This document shows, piece by piece, positions 43,263 through 52,238 of a stretch of 64,000 bases of DNA; positions within the stretch are counted from its first letter, which is position 1, and every line of letters begins with the position of its first letter. A program made the translations under genes and the position numbers. The DNA is taken from assembly GCA_027486585.1 (NCBI GenBank), contig JAIXOU010000100.1, forward strand, positions 62,001-126,000. Reading direction: 5' to 3'. The notes below the pieces were generated by a model. It made no database searches, had not been told where the DNA came from, and worked only from the letters and a program-made list of their open reading frames with translations. The stretch comes from Verrucomicrobiaceae bacterium (GTDB lineage: Bacteria; Verrucomicrobiota; Verrucomicrobiia; Verrucomicrobiales; Verrucomicrobiaceae).

Positions 43263-43633
43263 GCTGGTTGGAGTTCAGGCTCCCAATCTTCTTTTCCGGT
43301 GCCGACGCCAATGAGTTCTTTTTCTTCTGCCTCCTCGCTGTCGGTTTGAAGGGGGGCGAAACGCTCGCTGCGGAAGCCAAGTTCCTGCTTGAGGCTACTG
43401 TGGGGATCGTCAGGATTTTGCAGCTCTTTTAAAAGCAGCAGAATGTCGAACTCCGCATCCGTGAGCTGGATCTCAGCATCATCATTGACTGAAAATTTGG
43501 GATTGGATCGTCCGGCTGCCATGGAGCGGACTGTGTAGATCCGGTCCTTCTTTGGCAGAGCCGTGTAAAGATCATAGACCCAGGGCTCGAATTGATCATT
43601 GATACAGACGACTTTTTGACCGGTTTGGAACAT
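43259..43633 (-). CDS. Conserved-looking hypothetical protein, 124 residues
   Basis: The product starts MFQTGQKVVCINDQFEPWVYDLYTALPKKDRIYTVRSM, like short SH3-like beta domains that begin with a G-x-K-V-V-C-I-N/D segment. An acidic stretch and then ELGFRSERFAPLQTDSEEAEEKELIG follow. No signal, helix or enzymatic motif is seen; probably cytoplasmic. The function is unknown. Its start lies a few bases from the phased repeat array B, and its stop lies inside the 38-nt repeat, so both ends touch repeated DNA. Confidence 0.7.
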   Translation of the reverse strand: MFQTGQKVVCINDQFEPWVYDLYTALPKKDRIYTVRSMAAGRSNPKFSVNDDAEIQLTDAEFDILLLLKELQNPDDPHSSLKQELGFRSERFAPLQTDSEEAEEKELIGVGTGKEDWEPELQPA

Positions 43634-43639
43634 AACGTG

Positions 43640-43712
43640 GTTGTTGGTGGTTTGCGGTGGTTTGGTAAATAATCGTCAACAATTGCAAAGGACTGTCAGC
43701 AAATTGCAAACT
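43640..43712. repeat. 10-bp-phased inverted/direct motif array (copy B)
   Basis: Plus-strand GTTGTTGG, GTTTGC and GTTTGG start at 43640, 43650 and 43660. GTCAACA, GCAAAGG, GTCAGCA and GCAAACT then start at 43675, 43685, 43695 and 43706. The spacing is 10 bp (one step 11), and the first group is in inverted orientation to the second, as in copy A at 1170-1290. It fills the gap between two minus-strand genes and begins 6 bp upstream of the 43633 start codon. Confidence 0.6.
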
Positions 43713-43718
43713 TCCCGG

Positions 43719-45368
43719 CTACTCTCTGCCCAGGGCTTTCAGGTGCTCGTGCAAGCGTTTGAGGACTTCGTCGATAACTACTTGGTCTTCGACGCAGCCG
43801 TGCCAGCAGGGGACGATTTTTTCGGTGCCGGTGCTGAGGTGTGAGCTGGAGTAGGGGACGACTCGGTCGCTGCTTTCCAATAAAGGTTTGTTTCCAACAC
43901 GACCGATGATGCTGTGATGTGGGATTGGGATGGGCTTGCTATTGAGGGCTGTAAAGTAGGGGTGCTTTGGGGAAAGTGTTCCTGAGCTGAGGAATGCAAA
44001 TATGCCCCAGTCGCGGATCTGAGGATTGAGGGCGTCACTGTTGCCGGAAATGATTTCTTTGACCAGAAACAGGGAGTCGATCGGCAGTCGGATGAGGGTG
44101 GAGAGTCGGTAAATGATGCCTTTATCCGCGACGGCGCTGCCTCTCTGTGGGACGGCAATGAAAATGAGGCGTTTGATGTCGGGTTCTTTAGTGAAAATAA
44201 GCGATTGGGTGAGGCGCTCACGGCTGGCTTCCGTGAGGTTTAGTTCGGCTGGTGGGCGCTTAAAGTAGGCTTTCCAGAAGTCTTCCCCGGAGTCGATGCT
44301 CTGGATGCGACTGAGCAGTCCGCCCATGCTGTGGCCGACGAGGACCATCTGATCCATGCCAGGGTCATTGTGGTCGGGATCGAGTTTTTCACGGGCTTCT
44401 TTGAGTGATTCCCGCAAACGGCGTGCAGTGTTGGGCACGGCCATGCCAGTGGGATAAAGGAAATACCAAGGCTGGTAATTGGCGCGCAGGACAGGGTCAG
44501 CGTAGATGGCATTGATGCAGGGATACCAGATGTGAGGATCACTGAGCACGCCATGGACAAAGGTGACTGGGATACGCTGCGGATCATGGATCTCAAGGCG
44601 GTAGAGCTTGCTGTCGGCGATGGTTTTTTCTGGGAACAGAGCGCCGATGAGGGAGAAACGGCGCAGGAAGTTGTTATCAAGGGCCAGCTTTTTGGCGGCG
44701 CTGTAATTGGCCTCAAGCGCAATGGTACGCTGACCGATTTTAAGGGTAGGCTGACGTAGCGGATTATAGAGGTGCAGATGCGCCTGGCGTGGTGCTTTTG
44801 AGTCTTCTGGTTTTGGATCAAAAACGATCAACGCAGTAAGCGTCAGATGGCCTCCATTGAGTGGCATCAGCGGGTACTGTTGCGCCATTATTGGGGAATA
44901 AGAGACTTCTCCGACGACAGGGATACCGATGCCAGCTTCTGTGACATCGCGCGACTTTCTAACAGGCACGTTTTTTGCCAGTCGCAGCCGATCTAAAACC
45001 AATGGCGAAACCTCCTGTGGGGAGCCGGGTGGAGGTAGAAGTTGAATTTGAAAACTGCTGCCGGAGCCTTCAAATCGACTCTTCAGCTGCCAGTCCCGTG
45101 GCAGCTTGCGGCTGTTCCATTCATCCAAAATGGAGGCAACGGCGCGCTCATAATCAGCTTCGGCTTTGTCTCTTTTGCTGGCGGAATTGGCGCTGTTTTT
45201 CCAGATGTCCCAGGCCGATGCTGCGGTTCTGAGATGGTTAGCGATGCGCCTTTCACTAAACCGGTTCAATGACCAAAAAGGCTCTTTGACCGTTGGTGAC
45301 TTCGGGGCATGAACGCAACTGGCGAGCAGGTGTAGAGAAGCTAATAGAAGCAGGAGTCGCAGAATCAC
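43719..45368 (-). CDS. Lipoprotein alpha/beta hydrolase (lipase-like)
   Basis: From a GTG at 45368 the product is 549 residues and starts MILRLLLLLASLHLLASC, a lipoprotein signal with lipobox L-A-S-C18; a TTG at 45419 would give a long, less likely leader. A helical N-terminal part (25-230) precedes the hydrolase fold: VTFVHGVLSDPHIWYP (oxyanion region), MVLVGHSMGGLLSRIQ with the Ser nucleophile in G-H-S-M-G, SSDRVVPYSSSH (acid) and a late His (PCWHGCVEDQ). It resembles PGAP1-like or triacylglycerol lipases. It is probably anchored in the outer or inner membrane facing the periplasm. The substrate is unknown. Confidence 0.82.
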   Translation of the reverse strand: MILRLLLLLASLHLLASCVHAPKSPTVKEPFWSLNRFSERRIANHLRTAASAWDIWKNSANSASKRDKAEADYERAVASILDEWNSRKLPRDWQLKSRFEGSGSSFQIQLLPPPGSPQEVSPLVLDRLRLAKNVPVRKSRDVTEAGIGIPVVGEVSYSPIMAQQYPLMPLNGGHLTLTALIVFDPKPEDSKAPRQAHLHLYNPLRQPTLKIGQRTIALEANYSAAKKLALDNNFLRRFSLIGALFPEKTIADSKLYRLEIHDPQRIPVTFVHGVLSDPHIWYPCINAIYADPVLRANYQPWYFLYPTGMAVPNTARRLRESLKEAREKLDPDHNDPGMDQMVLVGHSMGGLLSRIQSIDSGEDFWKAYFKRPPAELNLTEASRERLTQSLIFTKEPDIKRLIFIAVPQRGSAVADKGIIYRLSTLIRLPIDSLFLVKEIISGNSDALNPQIRDWGIFAFLSSGTLSPKHPYFTALNSKPIPIPHHSIIGRVGNKPLLESSDRVVPYSSSHLSTGTEKIVPCWHGCVEDQVVIDEVLKRLHEHLKALGRE

Positions 45369-45447
45369 AGGGCGGTCGGGGGACACTGCATCCTTGGCTG
45401 AAGGCGCGCCTGCAATCAAGCACGTATCCTTGAAACTATGGACAGTG

Positions 45448-47658
45448 TTAGAGGCCTTTGGGCATCCAGGGTTCTAGTTTGCTGACTTCGGCCTTGGCTT
45501 CTGAGCTGACGGGGATTCCCCAGGCATCAAAGAAGGGGCCGAGGTTTTTTTGAGTGATTTTGGAGTAGCGAATCAGGAATTGATCTCGGCGCTCATCGTC
45601 ACCCTTCGGCGCGGGGCCGTAGCTGGTGTCGGCAAAGCTATGCAGGTATTGACGCCAGCTGTCCCAGCCAAACTCCTGCATGAGCTGGATGTAGGTGGTG
45701 AGTGCTAGGAAGGGATCACTTTTCCAGGCCTGCCATTTGATCGGTGCCCTCTTGATTTTTTGCAGGTTTTCTTTTCGGGCTTCTTCGCTGATAGCTGGAT
45801 GGCCGATGAGCCAGTCTTTTTTTAGGACTTCATGGTAGCAGTACATGCCGATGACGTTGTTGGTGACTTCGCCAGTGCCATCAAAGGTGAAATCTCCGCG
45901 CTGATGGTTATGTCCGATCTCATGGTAAAAGCCCCAGCCCGGGAATTTTAAGCGACTGAAAGTGACCATCTCTGGCGCGGCACTGGTCGGGATCATGATG
46001 GGGTAGCCGCTGTGCATGTACCCAGCGCTGATTTGGACGTCGGCGACGATGCGCTCAGGCCGCTTACGCTCGGTGGCTTGATTGCTGACATCATCCTGTG
46101 CAGCGACGACTTTTTGCCAGAAGGTCATGAGCTCCGTGGGATTGTTCACGCTTTTGGCTACGGAGCTGGGGAAGGAGATGATCAAGTTTTCACAGGCCAT
46201 CTCGGCCCAGATGCCGGGACGTTTTTTGATCTCGTTATTCCATTTGGCATCGTCGTCTTTTCCTAAAACGAAGAGTGGAGAAGCAACGGCACCGCTGATG
46301 ACTGCAGACATGGCTGTGGTCTCGTTGGCGCGGTTAGGGACCTCAATGTAGATGAGCCCACCAAAGGCGCTAGCGGTCTTTGTGACGGTAGCGGTGAGTG
46401 GGGTACTTTTCGTGATGTCGGGTGCTCTCTGCCAGGTGTCCAAATGATACAAGGTATCGCTGTGACAGCCGATGCGTACGGCATAGCCTTTGTCAGCATG
46501 GCTGGAAGGGATGGTGACGGTCACAGTGTCACCTGCAGCGGCGTAGAGACCTGTGCTGGTCCAGCCAGGGATGGCTGGATTGATGGGAATCTCCTGAGTG
46601 ATGCGTGGTGTCTCTGCCGGTGTCTGGCCGGGAAAAGCGACGTGAGCTGGGTGGGCAGTCACGGTCTCACTGGCAGCAAGACGCAGCACTCGGGTCTCCA
46701 TGCCAAGACGGATGCGGGCAGCGGCATGGGCTGCTTGGGTAAGCGGTGCTTCCTGTGTAGGTAGGGGACCATTGCCACCTGTCGCTCCCAGGGCTGCCGT
46801 GACGGCATCTCGCAAATGGTTGCGACCTGGCGGCTGAGCTGAGAGGGCAATCTGGATGGCGTTGGAGCTTTGTTTGACCTCTTCTGGCGTGAGAGCAGCG
46901 CTGCCATAGGCCTGTTTCTTGATCGAGTTCACCGCCTCTGAGGCATTCATCAGTTTCGGCAATGTTGGTCTGGCCGAAAAAGCTGTGAGCTGATCAAAGG
47001 CGCTCATATCTGTGATGGCGATGCCTGTAGCCATGAGGGCCTGATTCACTCCATGAGAAACGGAAAGTTCTTTGCCACCGCTCGTTTGGTTAAAAGCCCA
47101 GCCGGTCATGCCGCCGATGAAACCGCCGCCTTCTTTAATCCACTGAATCAATGCAGCGCCTTCCGCCGGATCGGTGATGCCTTGAAGATTGGCAATGATG
47201 ACGTCGTAATCTTTGAGCGTCTTAGCCTCCATAGGGCCTTCACATTTTCCACTGCGGAATCCACGCTGATCATAGAAACTGACGGCATTGACGCCCATGA
47301 GGCCGAGTCTTGGCTTGTCTTTGGCTCCGGTCCATTTGACTGCATTTTCCATCAACTTGGCGTGATCTCCACCTAGGCCACCGTCAAGAAAGTTGTTGTG
47401 ACCAAATAGAATCACACGGCCTTTCCCATATCCTGCTGCGGCTGCGACCGCGATTTCGATGCCTTCTTTATCCGGGGCTGATAGAATGGGGAAAGCCATA
47501 TTTCCCCAAATGGCTACGGGCCCAGGTGCACCTGATTTTGGCACGGACTGCACACTGGCGAGGATTTTGGCACGCTCAGCGGTGACGATCTCGGCTGGCA
47601 TTTGAGCCTGTGCAAGATTCAGGCTGAGAGTGATTGATAGAAGCAGGGCGGCTTTCAT
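45448..47658 (-). CDS. Exported M60-like zinc metallopeptidase
   Basis: The ATG at 47658 gives a 736-residue product with signal peptide MKAALLLSITLSLNLAQAQ; an upstream Met at 47730 lacks a signal and is less likely. An N-terminal glutaminase-like or ThuA-like region (about 20-220; GKGRVILFGHNNFLDGG, YDVIIANLQGI) precedes a beta domain. The C-terminal peptidase domain has GFYHEIGHNHQ (HExxH near residue 576) and a downstream Glu in GTGEVTNN as third zinc ligand. These are the features of M60/enhancin-like peptidases that cut glycosylated proteins such as mucins. It has no carbohydrate-binding module that I recognise. It lies 29 bp upstream of the lipase TTG on the same strand. Confidence 0.82.
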   Translation of the reverse strand: MKAALLLSITLSLNLAQAQMPAEIVTAERAKILASVQSVPKSGAPGPVAIWGNMAFPILSAPDKEGIEIAVAAAAGYGKGRVILFGHNNFLDGGLGGDHAKLMENAVKWTGAKDKPRLGLMGVNAVSFYDQRGFRSGKCEGPMEAKTLKDYDVIIANLQGITDPAEGAALIQWIKEGGGFIGGMTGWAFNQTSGGKELSVSHGVNQALMATGIAITDMSAFDQLTAFSARPTLPKLMNASEAVNSIKKQAYGSAALTPEEVKQSSNAIQIALSAQPPGRNHLRDAVTAALGATGGNGPLPTQEAPLTQAAHAAARIRLGMETRVLRLAASETVTAHPAHVAFPGQTPAETPRITQEIPINPAIPGWTSTGLYAAAGDTVTVTIPSSHADKGYAVRIGCHSDTLYHLDTWQRAPDITKSTPLTATVTKTASAFGGLIYIEVPNRANETTAMSAVISGAVASPLFVLGKDDDAKWNNEIKKRPGIWAEMACENLIISFPSSVAKSVNNPTELMTFWQKVVAAQDDVSNQATERKRPERIVADVQISAGYMHSGYPIMIPTSAAPEMVTFSRLKFPGWGFYHEIGHNHQRGDFTFDGTGEVTNNVIGMYCYHEVLKKDWLIGHPAISEEARKENLQKIKRAPIKWQAWKSDPFLALTTYIQLMQEFGWDSWRQYLHSFADTSYGPAPKGDDERRDQFLIRYSKITQKNLGPFFDAWGIPVSSEAKAEVSKLEPWMPKGL

Positions 47659-47861
47659 AGGTGGCTGGTCGGCTTCTTTAAACTCGTCATCAAGGACATT
47701 CATTAGCAGAAGTTTTCGCCAGTGGATCATTCTGGCTGGTTAGGTAAGATCTGAAATGACCGGCTGGCTTAAAGTGTACCATGGCAAGGGTTTGGCGCTG
47801 CGTGCAGTGGCTCTTCCGGTTGATTGGTCATTTTTTGATGCGCGCAGCTTCGGCCTGAAAA

Positions 47862-47900
47862 CAAACAACCCCACGCGCTGAGAAAGCGGGCGGGGTTGTT
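47862..47900 (-). terminator. Intrinsic terminator of the P-loop gene
   Basis: AAACAACCCC (47862-47871) pairs with GGGGTTGTTT (47891-47900), with extra CGC/GCG pairing in the loop. On the minus strand the stem is followed by TGTTTTC, a T-rich run, 30 bp after the stop at 47930. Confidence 0.8.
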
Positions 47901-47929
47901 TAATTGGAGTGAATTGGGGAAGGCCGCTT

Positions 47930-48673
47930 TTACGCTGCGCGTGCTTTGAGACGCGTTTTCTTTTCTTCGAGTTTTGGCTGTGTCGTCGGTTTGAAGGCTT
48001 CGCCAAAGAGATATTGGCGGGCGCTGTCGATCTGTCCCATGACGCGGTTATGCCATTTCACGAAGTCTTTACCCAGGTCTTCTGCAGGCATTTTGCCCAT
48101 GAGGACTTCTGCGAGCTCTTTATGCTCACTGCGGAGGACCATGTCCACCTGGAAGCCGACTTCAGGGATGTAAAGCTCTACGGCTTCGAACATGTCCATC
48201 ACACGGGCTGCGTAGCTACGGTCCCAGACTTTATCGTCATCTTCGTAGCTGCTTGTGATCAGGTGAGCGATCAGGTATTCGGCATGGTCTGAAAAGACTT
48301 CAGCGGACTCAATGACAGAATCAAAACTGTCTCCTTCGCTCGTGACTGGTAGTACGACAGATAGGGTGAAATCAGCTTTTTCCAGAGCGGTCTCCAGCTG
48401 GTGGTTTTGGTAAAACTTGTGGAAAAACTCACCCATCCCAGTGCTCACTTCGAGAATGGTGATGGGGCTTTCTTCCAAGGTCTCCATGAACGAACGACGC
48501 GTCAGACGCGTGCTGTCGATATGGTGTTCATGATCGTCGGCTGAAGCATCGTCCACCAGAGTTTTCATCTGATGAGAGACGCCGTATTGGCCGAGGTAAC
48601 GGCTGAAGCAGCGAGCAATCGTGCTCTTGCCGGTCGATGGATAATCGTTTTGGATGAGGATGAGCTTTTTCAT
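47930..48673 (-). CDS. P-loop NTPase of unknown function (ParA/TraL-like)
   Basis: From Met at 48673 the product is 247 residues; an in-frame Met at 48697 would add eight. It begins MKKLILIQNDYPSTGKSTIARCFSRYL, a Walker A-like loop with Gly-Lys-Ser-Thr preceded by Pro rather than the usual Gly. ITILEVSTGMGEFFHKFY and the FTLSVVLPVTSEGDSFDSV strand fit a SIMIBI-type NTPase. The tail is basic (KLEEKKTRLKARAA). No ParB, plasmid or conjugation gene is adjacent. An AT-rich leader upstream and a strong terminator downstream show it is a monocistronic unit. The physiological role is not evident. Confidence 0.7.
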   Translation of the reverse strand: MKKLILIQNDYPSTGKSTIARCFSRYLGQYGVSHQMKTLVDDASADDHEHHIDSTRLTRRSFMETLEESPITILEVSTGMGEFFHKFYQNHQLETALEKADFTLSVVLPVTSEGDSFDSVIESAEVFSDHAEYLIAHLITSSYEDDDKVWDRSYAARVMDMFEAVELYIPEVGFQVDMVLRSEHKELAEVLMGKMPAEDLGKDFVKWHNRVMGQIDSARQYLFGEAFKPTTQPKLEEKKTRLKARAA

Positions 48674-48875
48674 ATTAGTTTCGGATTCCATAGTCATTAT
48701 GTAAATTATAAATAATATTGCAACAATAAAATGTTAAGGAGTGTAAATTTTTTATTGATACCGACTTTCGGTGTTTCTTGGGTAACTGCGAAAACTAGCT
48801 TTTGGACACATTTCAGCCACATCGTGTCGCGCTGATATGCAAGGAGCAGGGCAGGGTGCTTCGTTTAGCTCAAGC

Positions 48876-49850
48876 ATGACTCGCACCATCCTCTCTACTG
48901 TCTTTGTTCTTGGACTCGCCACTCAGATAAATGCTCAAAACATTCGCGCTGGTATTATCGGCCTCGATACGTCCCATGTTTTATCGTTTACCAAGACGCT
49001 GAATGCTCAGCCCCAGAAGCCTGAAGTGATGGGCGTGCAAATGGTAGCTGCTTATGCACAGGGATCCAAAGACATCGAGTCCAGCACCAAGCGTGTGCCT
49101 GAATACATTGAGAAAGTGAAATCTATGGGTGTGGAGATCGTGCCTAGCATCGAGGCATTGCTAGACAAAGTGGATGTCATTTTTCTAGAAACCAACGATG
49201 GCCGTCCGCATCTGGAGCAATTACGCCCCTGCCTTGCTGCACATAAACCCGTCTTTATCGATAAGCCGATCGCAGGCTCTCTGGTGGATGCGATCAAAAT
49301 TTTTGATGAAGCTAAGGCTGCTGGAGTGCCTCTGTTCTCCTCCTCATCTCTACGTTTTGGCAAAACGACGCAGGCTGTGCGCGGTGGCAGTCTTGGGAAG
49401 GTGAGCCAGGCAGAAACCTACAGTCCTGCCTCCCTAGAAAAGACGCACCCAGATCTCTTCTGGTATGGCGTTCATGGAGTCGAGAGCCTATTCACAGTCA
49501 TGGGCACTGGGTGCATTTCGGTAAAGCGTGGCACCACTGCCGATAGTAAAATCACCGTCACTGGCACCTGGGACGGCGGCAGAAAAGGCACCTTCTCTGA
49601 AAACAAAGGCTATGGCGGCAAAGCCGTTGGTGAAAAAGGTGAGTCTGCTGTGGGCAGTTACGATGGCTATGATCCGCTGCTTTTCGCCGCCGTGCATTTT
49701 TTCCGCACCGGAATCGTCCCAGTCTCAGCGGAAGAGACCCTAGAAATCTATGCTTTCATGGAAGCCGCCGATGAAAGCAAACGCCGCAACGGTGCCGAAG
49801 TCACCCTTAAAGAGGTCATGGATAAAGCTCTGGCTGAAGCTCGGAAGTAG
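48876..49850 (+). CDS. Exported Gfo/Idh/MocA-type oxidoreductase
   Basis: The ATG at 48876 gives 324 residues with a signal peptide (MTRTILSTVFVLGLATQINAQN); an upstream Met at 48837 only adds a polar leader. The N-terminal Rossmann domain shows RAGIIGLDTSHVLSFTKTL and the dehydrogenase lysine segment KPVFIDKPIAGS, here D-K-P. The C-terminal part binds substrate (HPDLFWYGVHGVESLFTVMG). NAD(P)-dependent members act on sugars and inositols; exported ones are frequent in Planctomycetes and Verrucomicrobia and their redox partner is unclear. A strong bidirectional terminator follows 20 bp after the stop. Confidence 0.87.
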   Translation: MTRTILSTVFVLGLATQINAQNIRAGIIGLDTSHVLSFTKTLNAQPQKPEVMGVQMVAAYAQGSKDIESSTKRVPEYIEKVKSMGVEIVPSIEALLDKVDVIFLETNDGRPHLEQLRPCLAAHKPVFIDKPIAGSLVDAIKIFDEAKAAGVPLFSSSSLRFGKTTQAVRGGSLGKVSQAETYSPASLEKTHPDLFWYGVHGVESLFTVMGTGCISVKRGTTADSKITVTGTWDGGRKGTFSENKGYGGKAVGEKGESAVGSYDGYDPLLFAAVHFFRTGIVPVSAEETLEIYAFMEAADESKRRNGAEVTLKEVMDKALAEARK

Positions 49851-49869
49851 AACCTTTTGAAAATAAAAA

Positions 49870-49902
49870 GTGGGATGTCTTTCGACATCCCACGATCTTT
49901 TT
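49870..49902. terminator. Bidirectional intrinsic terminator
   Basis: GTGGGATGTC (49870-49879), loop TTTC, GACATCCCAC (49884-49893), followed by GATCTTTTT on the plus strand. On the minus strand it is followed by CTTTTTATTTTC. It serves the Gfo/Idh gene and the convergent rpiB-glyA gene. Confidence 0.92.
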
Positions 49903-49920
49903 AGAACTTGGATGGTGCGC

Positions 49921-51618
49921 TTACGGCAGTGGGAAACGCTCGTTGATTTGGGCGATCTCGGTTTTGATCTCGGCAAGCACGGTTGGGTTGTCCTTATTCG
50001 TGAGGGCCTTGTCGATCCAGTTGGCAATCTGCACCATTTCAGCCTCTTTCATGCCACGAGTCGTGACGGCAGGGGTGCCGATGCGAATGCCGCCACCGAG
50101 TGTGATTTTCTCGGTGTCAAAGGGGATGCCGTTTTTATTCACGGTGATGCCGGCGTGATCCAGAGTCTCACTGGCCACTTTGCCATTCAGACCTTTGGGA
50201 CGAAGATCGACGAGCATGAGGTGGTTATCAGTGCCACCGCTGACGATGCGGTAGCCGATCTCGCTGAGGCGACCGGCCAGAGCTTGGGCATTTTTCACCA
50301 CTTGCGCGGTGTATTGCGCAAAGTCAGGCTTTAAGCACTCGCCAAAACAGACGGCTTTGGCAGCGATGACGTGCATGAGCGGGCCGCCTTGCACACCTGG
50401 GAAAACTTGGCTGTTGATCTTTTTGATGAGATCTTCGTTGTTGGTCAGGATGATGCCGCCACGGGGACCGCGCAGGGATTTATGCGTGGTGCTGGTGACA
50501 AAGTCGGCGTATTCCATCGGACTCGGGTGCGCGCCACCAGCGACGAGGCCGGCGATGTGGGCCATATCGACAAAGAGATAGGCACCCACGCTTTTAGCGA
50601 TCTCGCTCATGCGTTTGAAGTCGATGATACGCGGGTAGGCAGAAGCACCCGCGGTGATCATTTTTGGCTGCTCGCGCTTGGCCACTTCAGCCAGCTCATC
50701 GTAGTCGATGAGTTCATCTGACTGGCGCACGCCGTATTGGCAAAAGTTGTAGAAGCGACCCGAGAAGTTGGCTGGATTGCCGTGGGTCAAGTGACCGCCG
50801 TGGGCGAGATTCATGCCGAGCACTTTATCACCGGGCTGAAGCACGCTGAAATAAACGGCAGCATTGGCCTGGGAGCCTGAGTGTGGCTGGACGTTGGCGT
50901 ATTTAGCGCCAAAGAGCTGGCAGGCGCGGTCGATGGCCAGTTGTTCTACTTTATCCACTTCCTCACAGCCGCCATACCAGCGCTTGGCAGGGTAACCTTC
51001 GGCATATTTATTGGTCAGGCATGAGCCCTGGGCTGCCATGACGGCTCGGCTGGTGAAGTTCTCACTGGCGATGAGCTCGATGTTGTTTTGCTGACGATGC
51101 TGCTCACCGCGAATGATTTCGGCGACGGCTGGATCTGCGGTGGCGAGGATGCTGAGGGGATGGGCTTGGGTATTCATTTTATCGACTCTGCGCCCGTGGC
51201 GGCCACCAGCGAAGGGGGTCTTTAACCAGGTGTCCACGATGTCTTTAGCGGTAGCTTCAGGCGTGGTTTTACCAGCGAGGCAGAGAATGTTGGACGCGTT
51301 GTGTTCACGCGTGATGGCAGCGGTTTCCGTATCGCTCACAAGGCTGGCCTGAATGCCAGCATGGCGGTTGGCACTGATGGACATGCCGATGCCTGTGGTG
51401 CAGACGAGAATGCCAGCGTCGGCCCGGCCATCGAGCACACGTTCAGAGACGAGCTCTGCGTAGTCTGGGTAATCCACGCTGTCCATGCTGTGGGTGCCCA
51501 GATCTTCGACGCTGTAGCTGCCGCTGGCCTTCAAGTGGGCGACGACGGCATTTTTCAGAGTGAGACCGCCATGGTCAGATCCGATGGCAATGGTGTGGGG
51601 CAGCGTAGAGTTCGACAT
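49921..51618 (-). CDS. rpiB-glyA: Fused ribose-5-phosphate isomerase B / serine hydroxymethyltransferase
   Basis: The 565-residue chain joins two enzymes. Residues 1-140 are Rpi[13 protein letters not shown] and [15 protein letters not shown] with catalytic Cys73. Residues 148-565 are a full [48 protein letters not shown], and [13 protein letters not shown] with PLP-binding Lys380. RpiB interconverts ribulose- and ribose-5-phosphate; SHMT converts serine and tetrahydrofolate to glycine and methylene-THF. Together they supply ribose phosphate and one-carbon units for purine synthesis. Met148 (51177) could serve as an internal start producing SHMT alone, but no strong Shine-Dalgarno is seen. 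The frame is continuous with no stop between domains. It lies 11 bp downstream of the phosphatase gene. Confidence 0.94.
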   Translation of the reverse strand: MSNSTLPHTIAIGSDHGGLTLKNAVVAHLKASGSYSVEDLGTHSMDSVDYPDYAELVSERVLDGRADAGILVCTTGIGMSISANRHAGIQASLVSDTETAAITREHNASNILCLAGKTTPEATAKDIVDTWLKTPFAGGRHGRRVDKMNTQAHPLSILATADPAVAEIIRGEQHRQQNNIELIASENFTSRAVMAAQGSCLTNKYAEGYPAKRWYGGCEEVDKVEQLAIDRACQLFGAKYANVQPHSGSQANAAVYFSVLQPGDKVLGMNLAHGGHLTHGNPANFSGRFYNFCQYGVRQSDELIDYDELAEVAKREQPKMITAGASAYPRIIDFKRMSEIAKSVGAYLFVDMAHIAGLVAGGAHPSPMEYADFVTSTTHKSLRGPRGGIILTNNEDLIKKINSQVFPGVQGGPLMHVIAAKAVCFGECLKPDFAQYTAQVVKNAQALAGRLSEIGYRIVSGGTDNHLMLVDLRPKGLNGKVASETLDHAGITVNKNGIPFDTEKITLGGGIRIGTPAVTTRGMKEAEMVQIANWIDKALTNKDNPTVLAEIKTEIAQINERFPLP

Positions 51619-51629
51619 TAGGGAAAGGG

Positions 51630-52136
51630 TTACGATTGGGAGGGTTTCCAGGTTTGCTCAATGAAGGCGTGAATGCTAGGCAGTAATTTGTCCAGATGTT
51701 CCTGCATTTCACGATACTCTTCCAAATCACCGCCAAAGGGATCGGAGACGTCTTTGCCACGCAGTTTGTCGTCAGCCGTGAACTCGCTCAGGAGGTAAAT
51801 TTTATCTTCAGCCTCAGGGTAGTCCATGAGGAGGGCTGATAGATGGCTGCGGCCAAGAGCAAAGATGTGCGTCGCCTGATCCACGAGATCAATGGTCACA
51901 GCCCTGCTCTGGTGCTTGGAGAGGTCTAGGCCGCGTTCTTTGGCCAGTTTAGCGCTATGGCGGCTGGCGGCTTGTCCAGAAAAAGCGCCAACGCCTGCAC
52001 TGTGCACAGCATAATCAGGCGCTGCCTTCACTAGGTCACGAAAAAGCACCTCAGCCAGGGGGCTGCGGCAGGTGTTTCCAGTGCAGACAAAAAGGACGTT
52101 TTTCAAAGAGTGATCAGAGTGCCGCGCTACGCTCAT
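51630..52136 (-). CDS. Low-molecular-weight protein-tyrosine/arginine phosphatase
   Basis: The 168-residue protein has the P-loop [16 protein letters not shown] with nucleophile Cys18 and Arg24, and the general acid in [11 protein letters not shown]. This is the LMW-PTP fold shared by Wzb, YwlE and arsenate reductases. Thr21-like residues around C-T-G-N-T-C resemble YwlE, a protein-arginine phosphatase, so the substrate class is not certain. It is cytoplasmic. Its gene sits 11 bp upstream of rpiB-glyA; the same phosphatase-RpiB-GlyA order is known in Firmicutes (ywlE-rpiB-ywlG-glyA region). Confidence 0.9.
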   Translation of the reverse strand: MSVARHSDHSLKNVLFVCTGNTCRSPLAEVLFRDLVKAAPDYAVHSAGVGAFSGQAASRHSAKLAKERGLDLSKHQSRAVTIDLVDQATHIFALGRSHLSALLMDYPEAEDKIYLLSEFTADDKLRGKDVSDPFGGDLEEYREMQEHLDKLLPSIHAFIEQTWKPSQS

Positions 52137-52238
52137 TTGTCAAAAGACCGTTCGCAGCATAAATCAACCTTTCCTGATTTGAGTTGAACCTGAGGTTGCC
52201 GTCTTCGGGGAATCCCGTAACCTCCGCGCCTTTCATTC

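Noticed and set aside
47740-48006. 88-codon basic frame upstream of the M60 gene
   Set aside because: Overlaps the terminator and 3' end of the P-loop gene; highly basic shadow-like sequence.
49921-51618. Possible missing stop between rpiB and glyA from sequencing error
   Set aside because: The linker frame is clean, with sensible residues and both domains intact, so a genuine fusion is simpler; a resequencing check remains possible.
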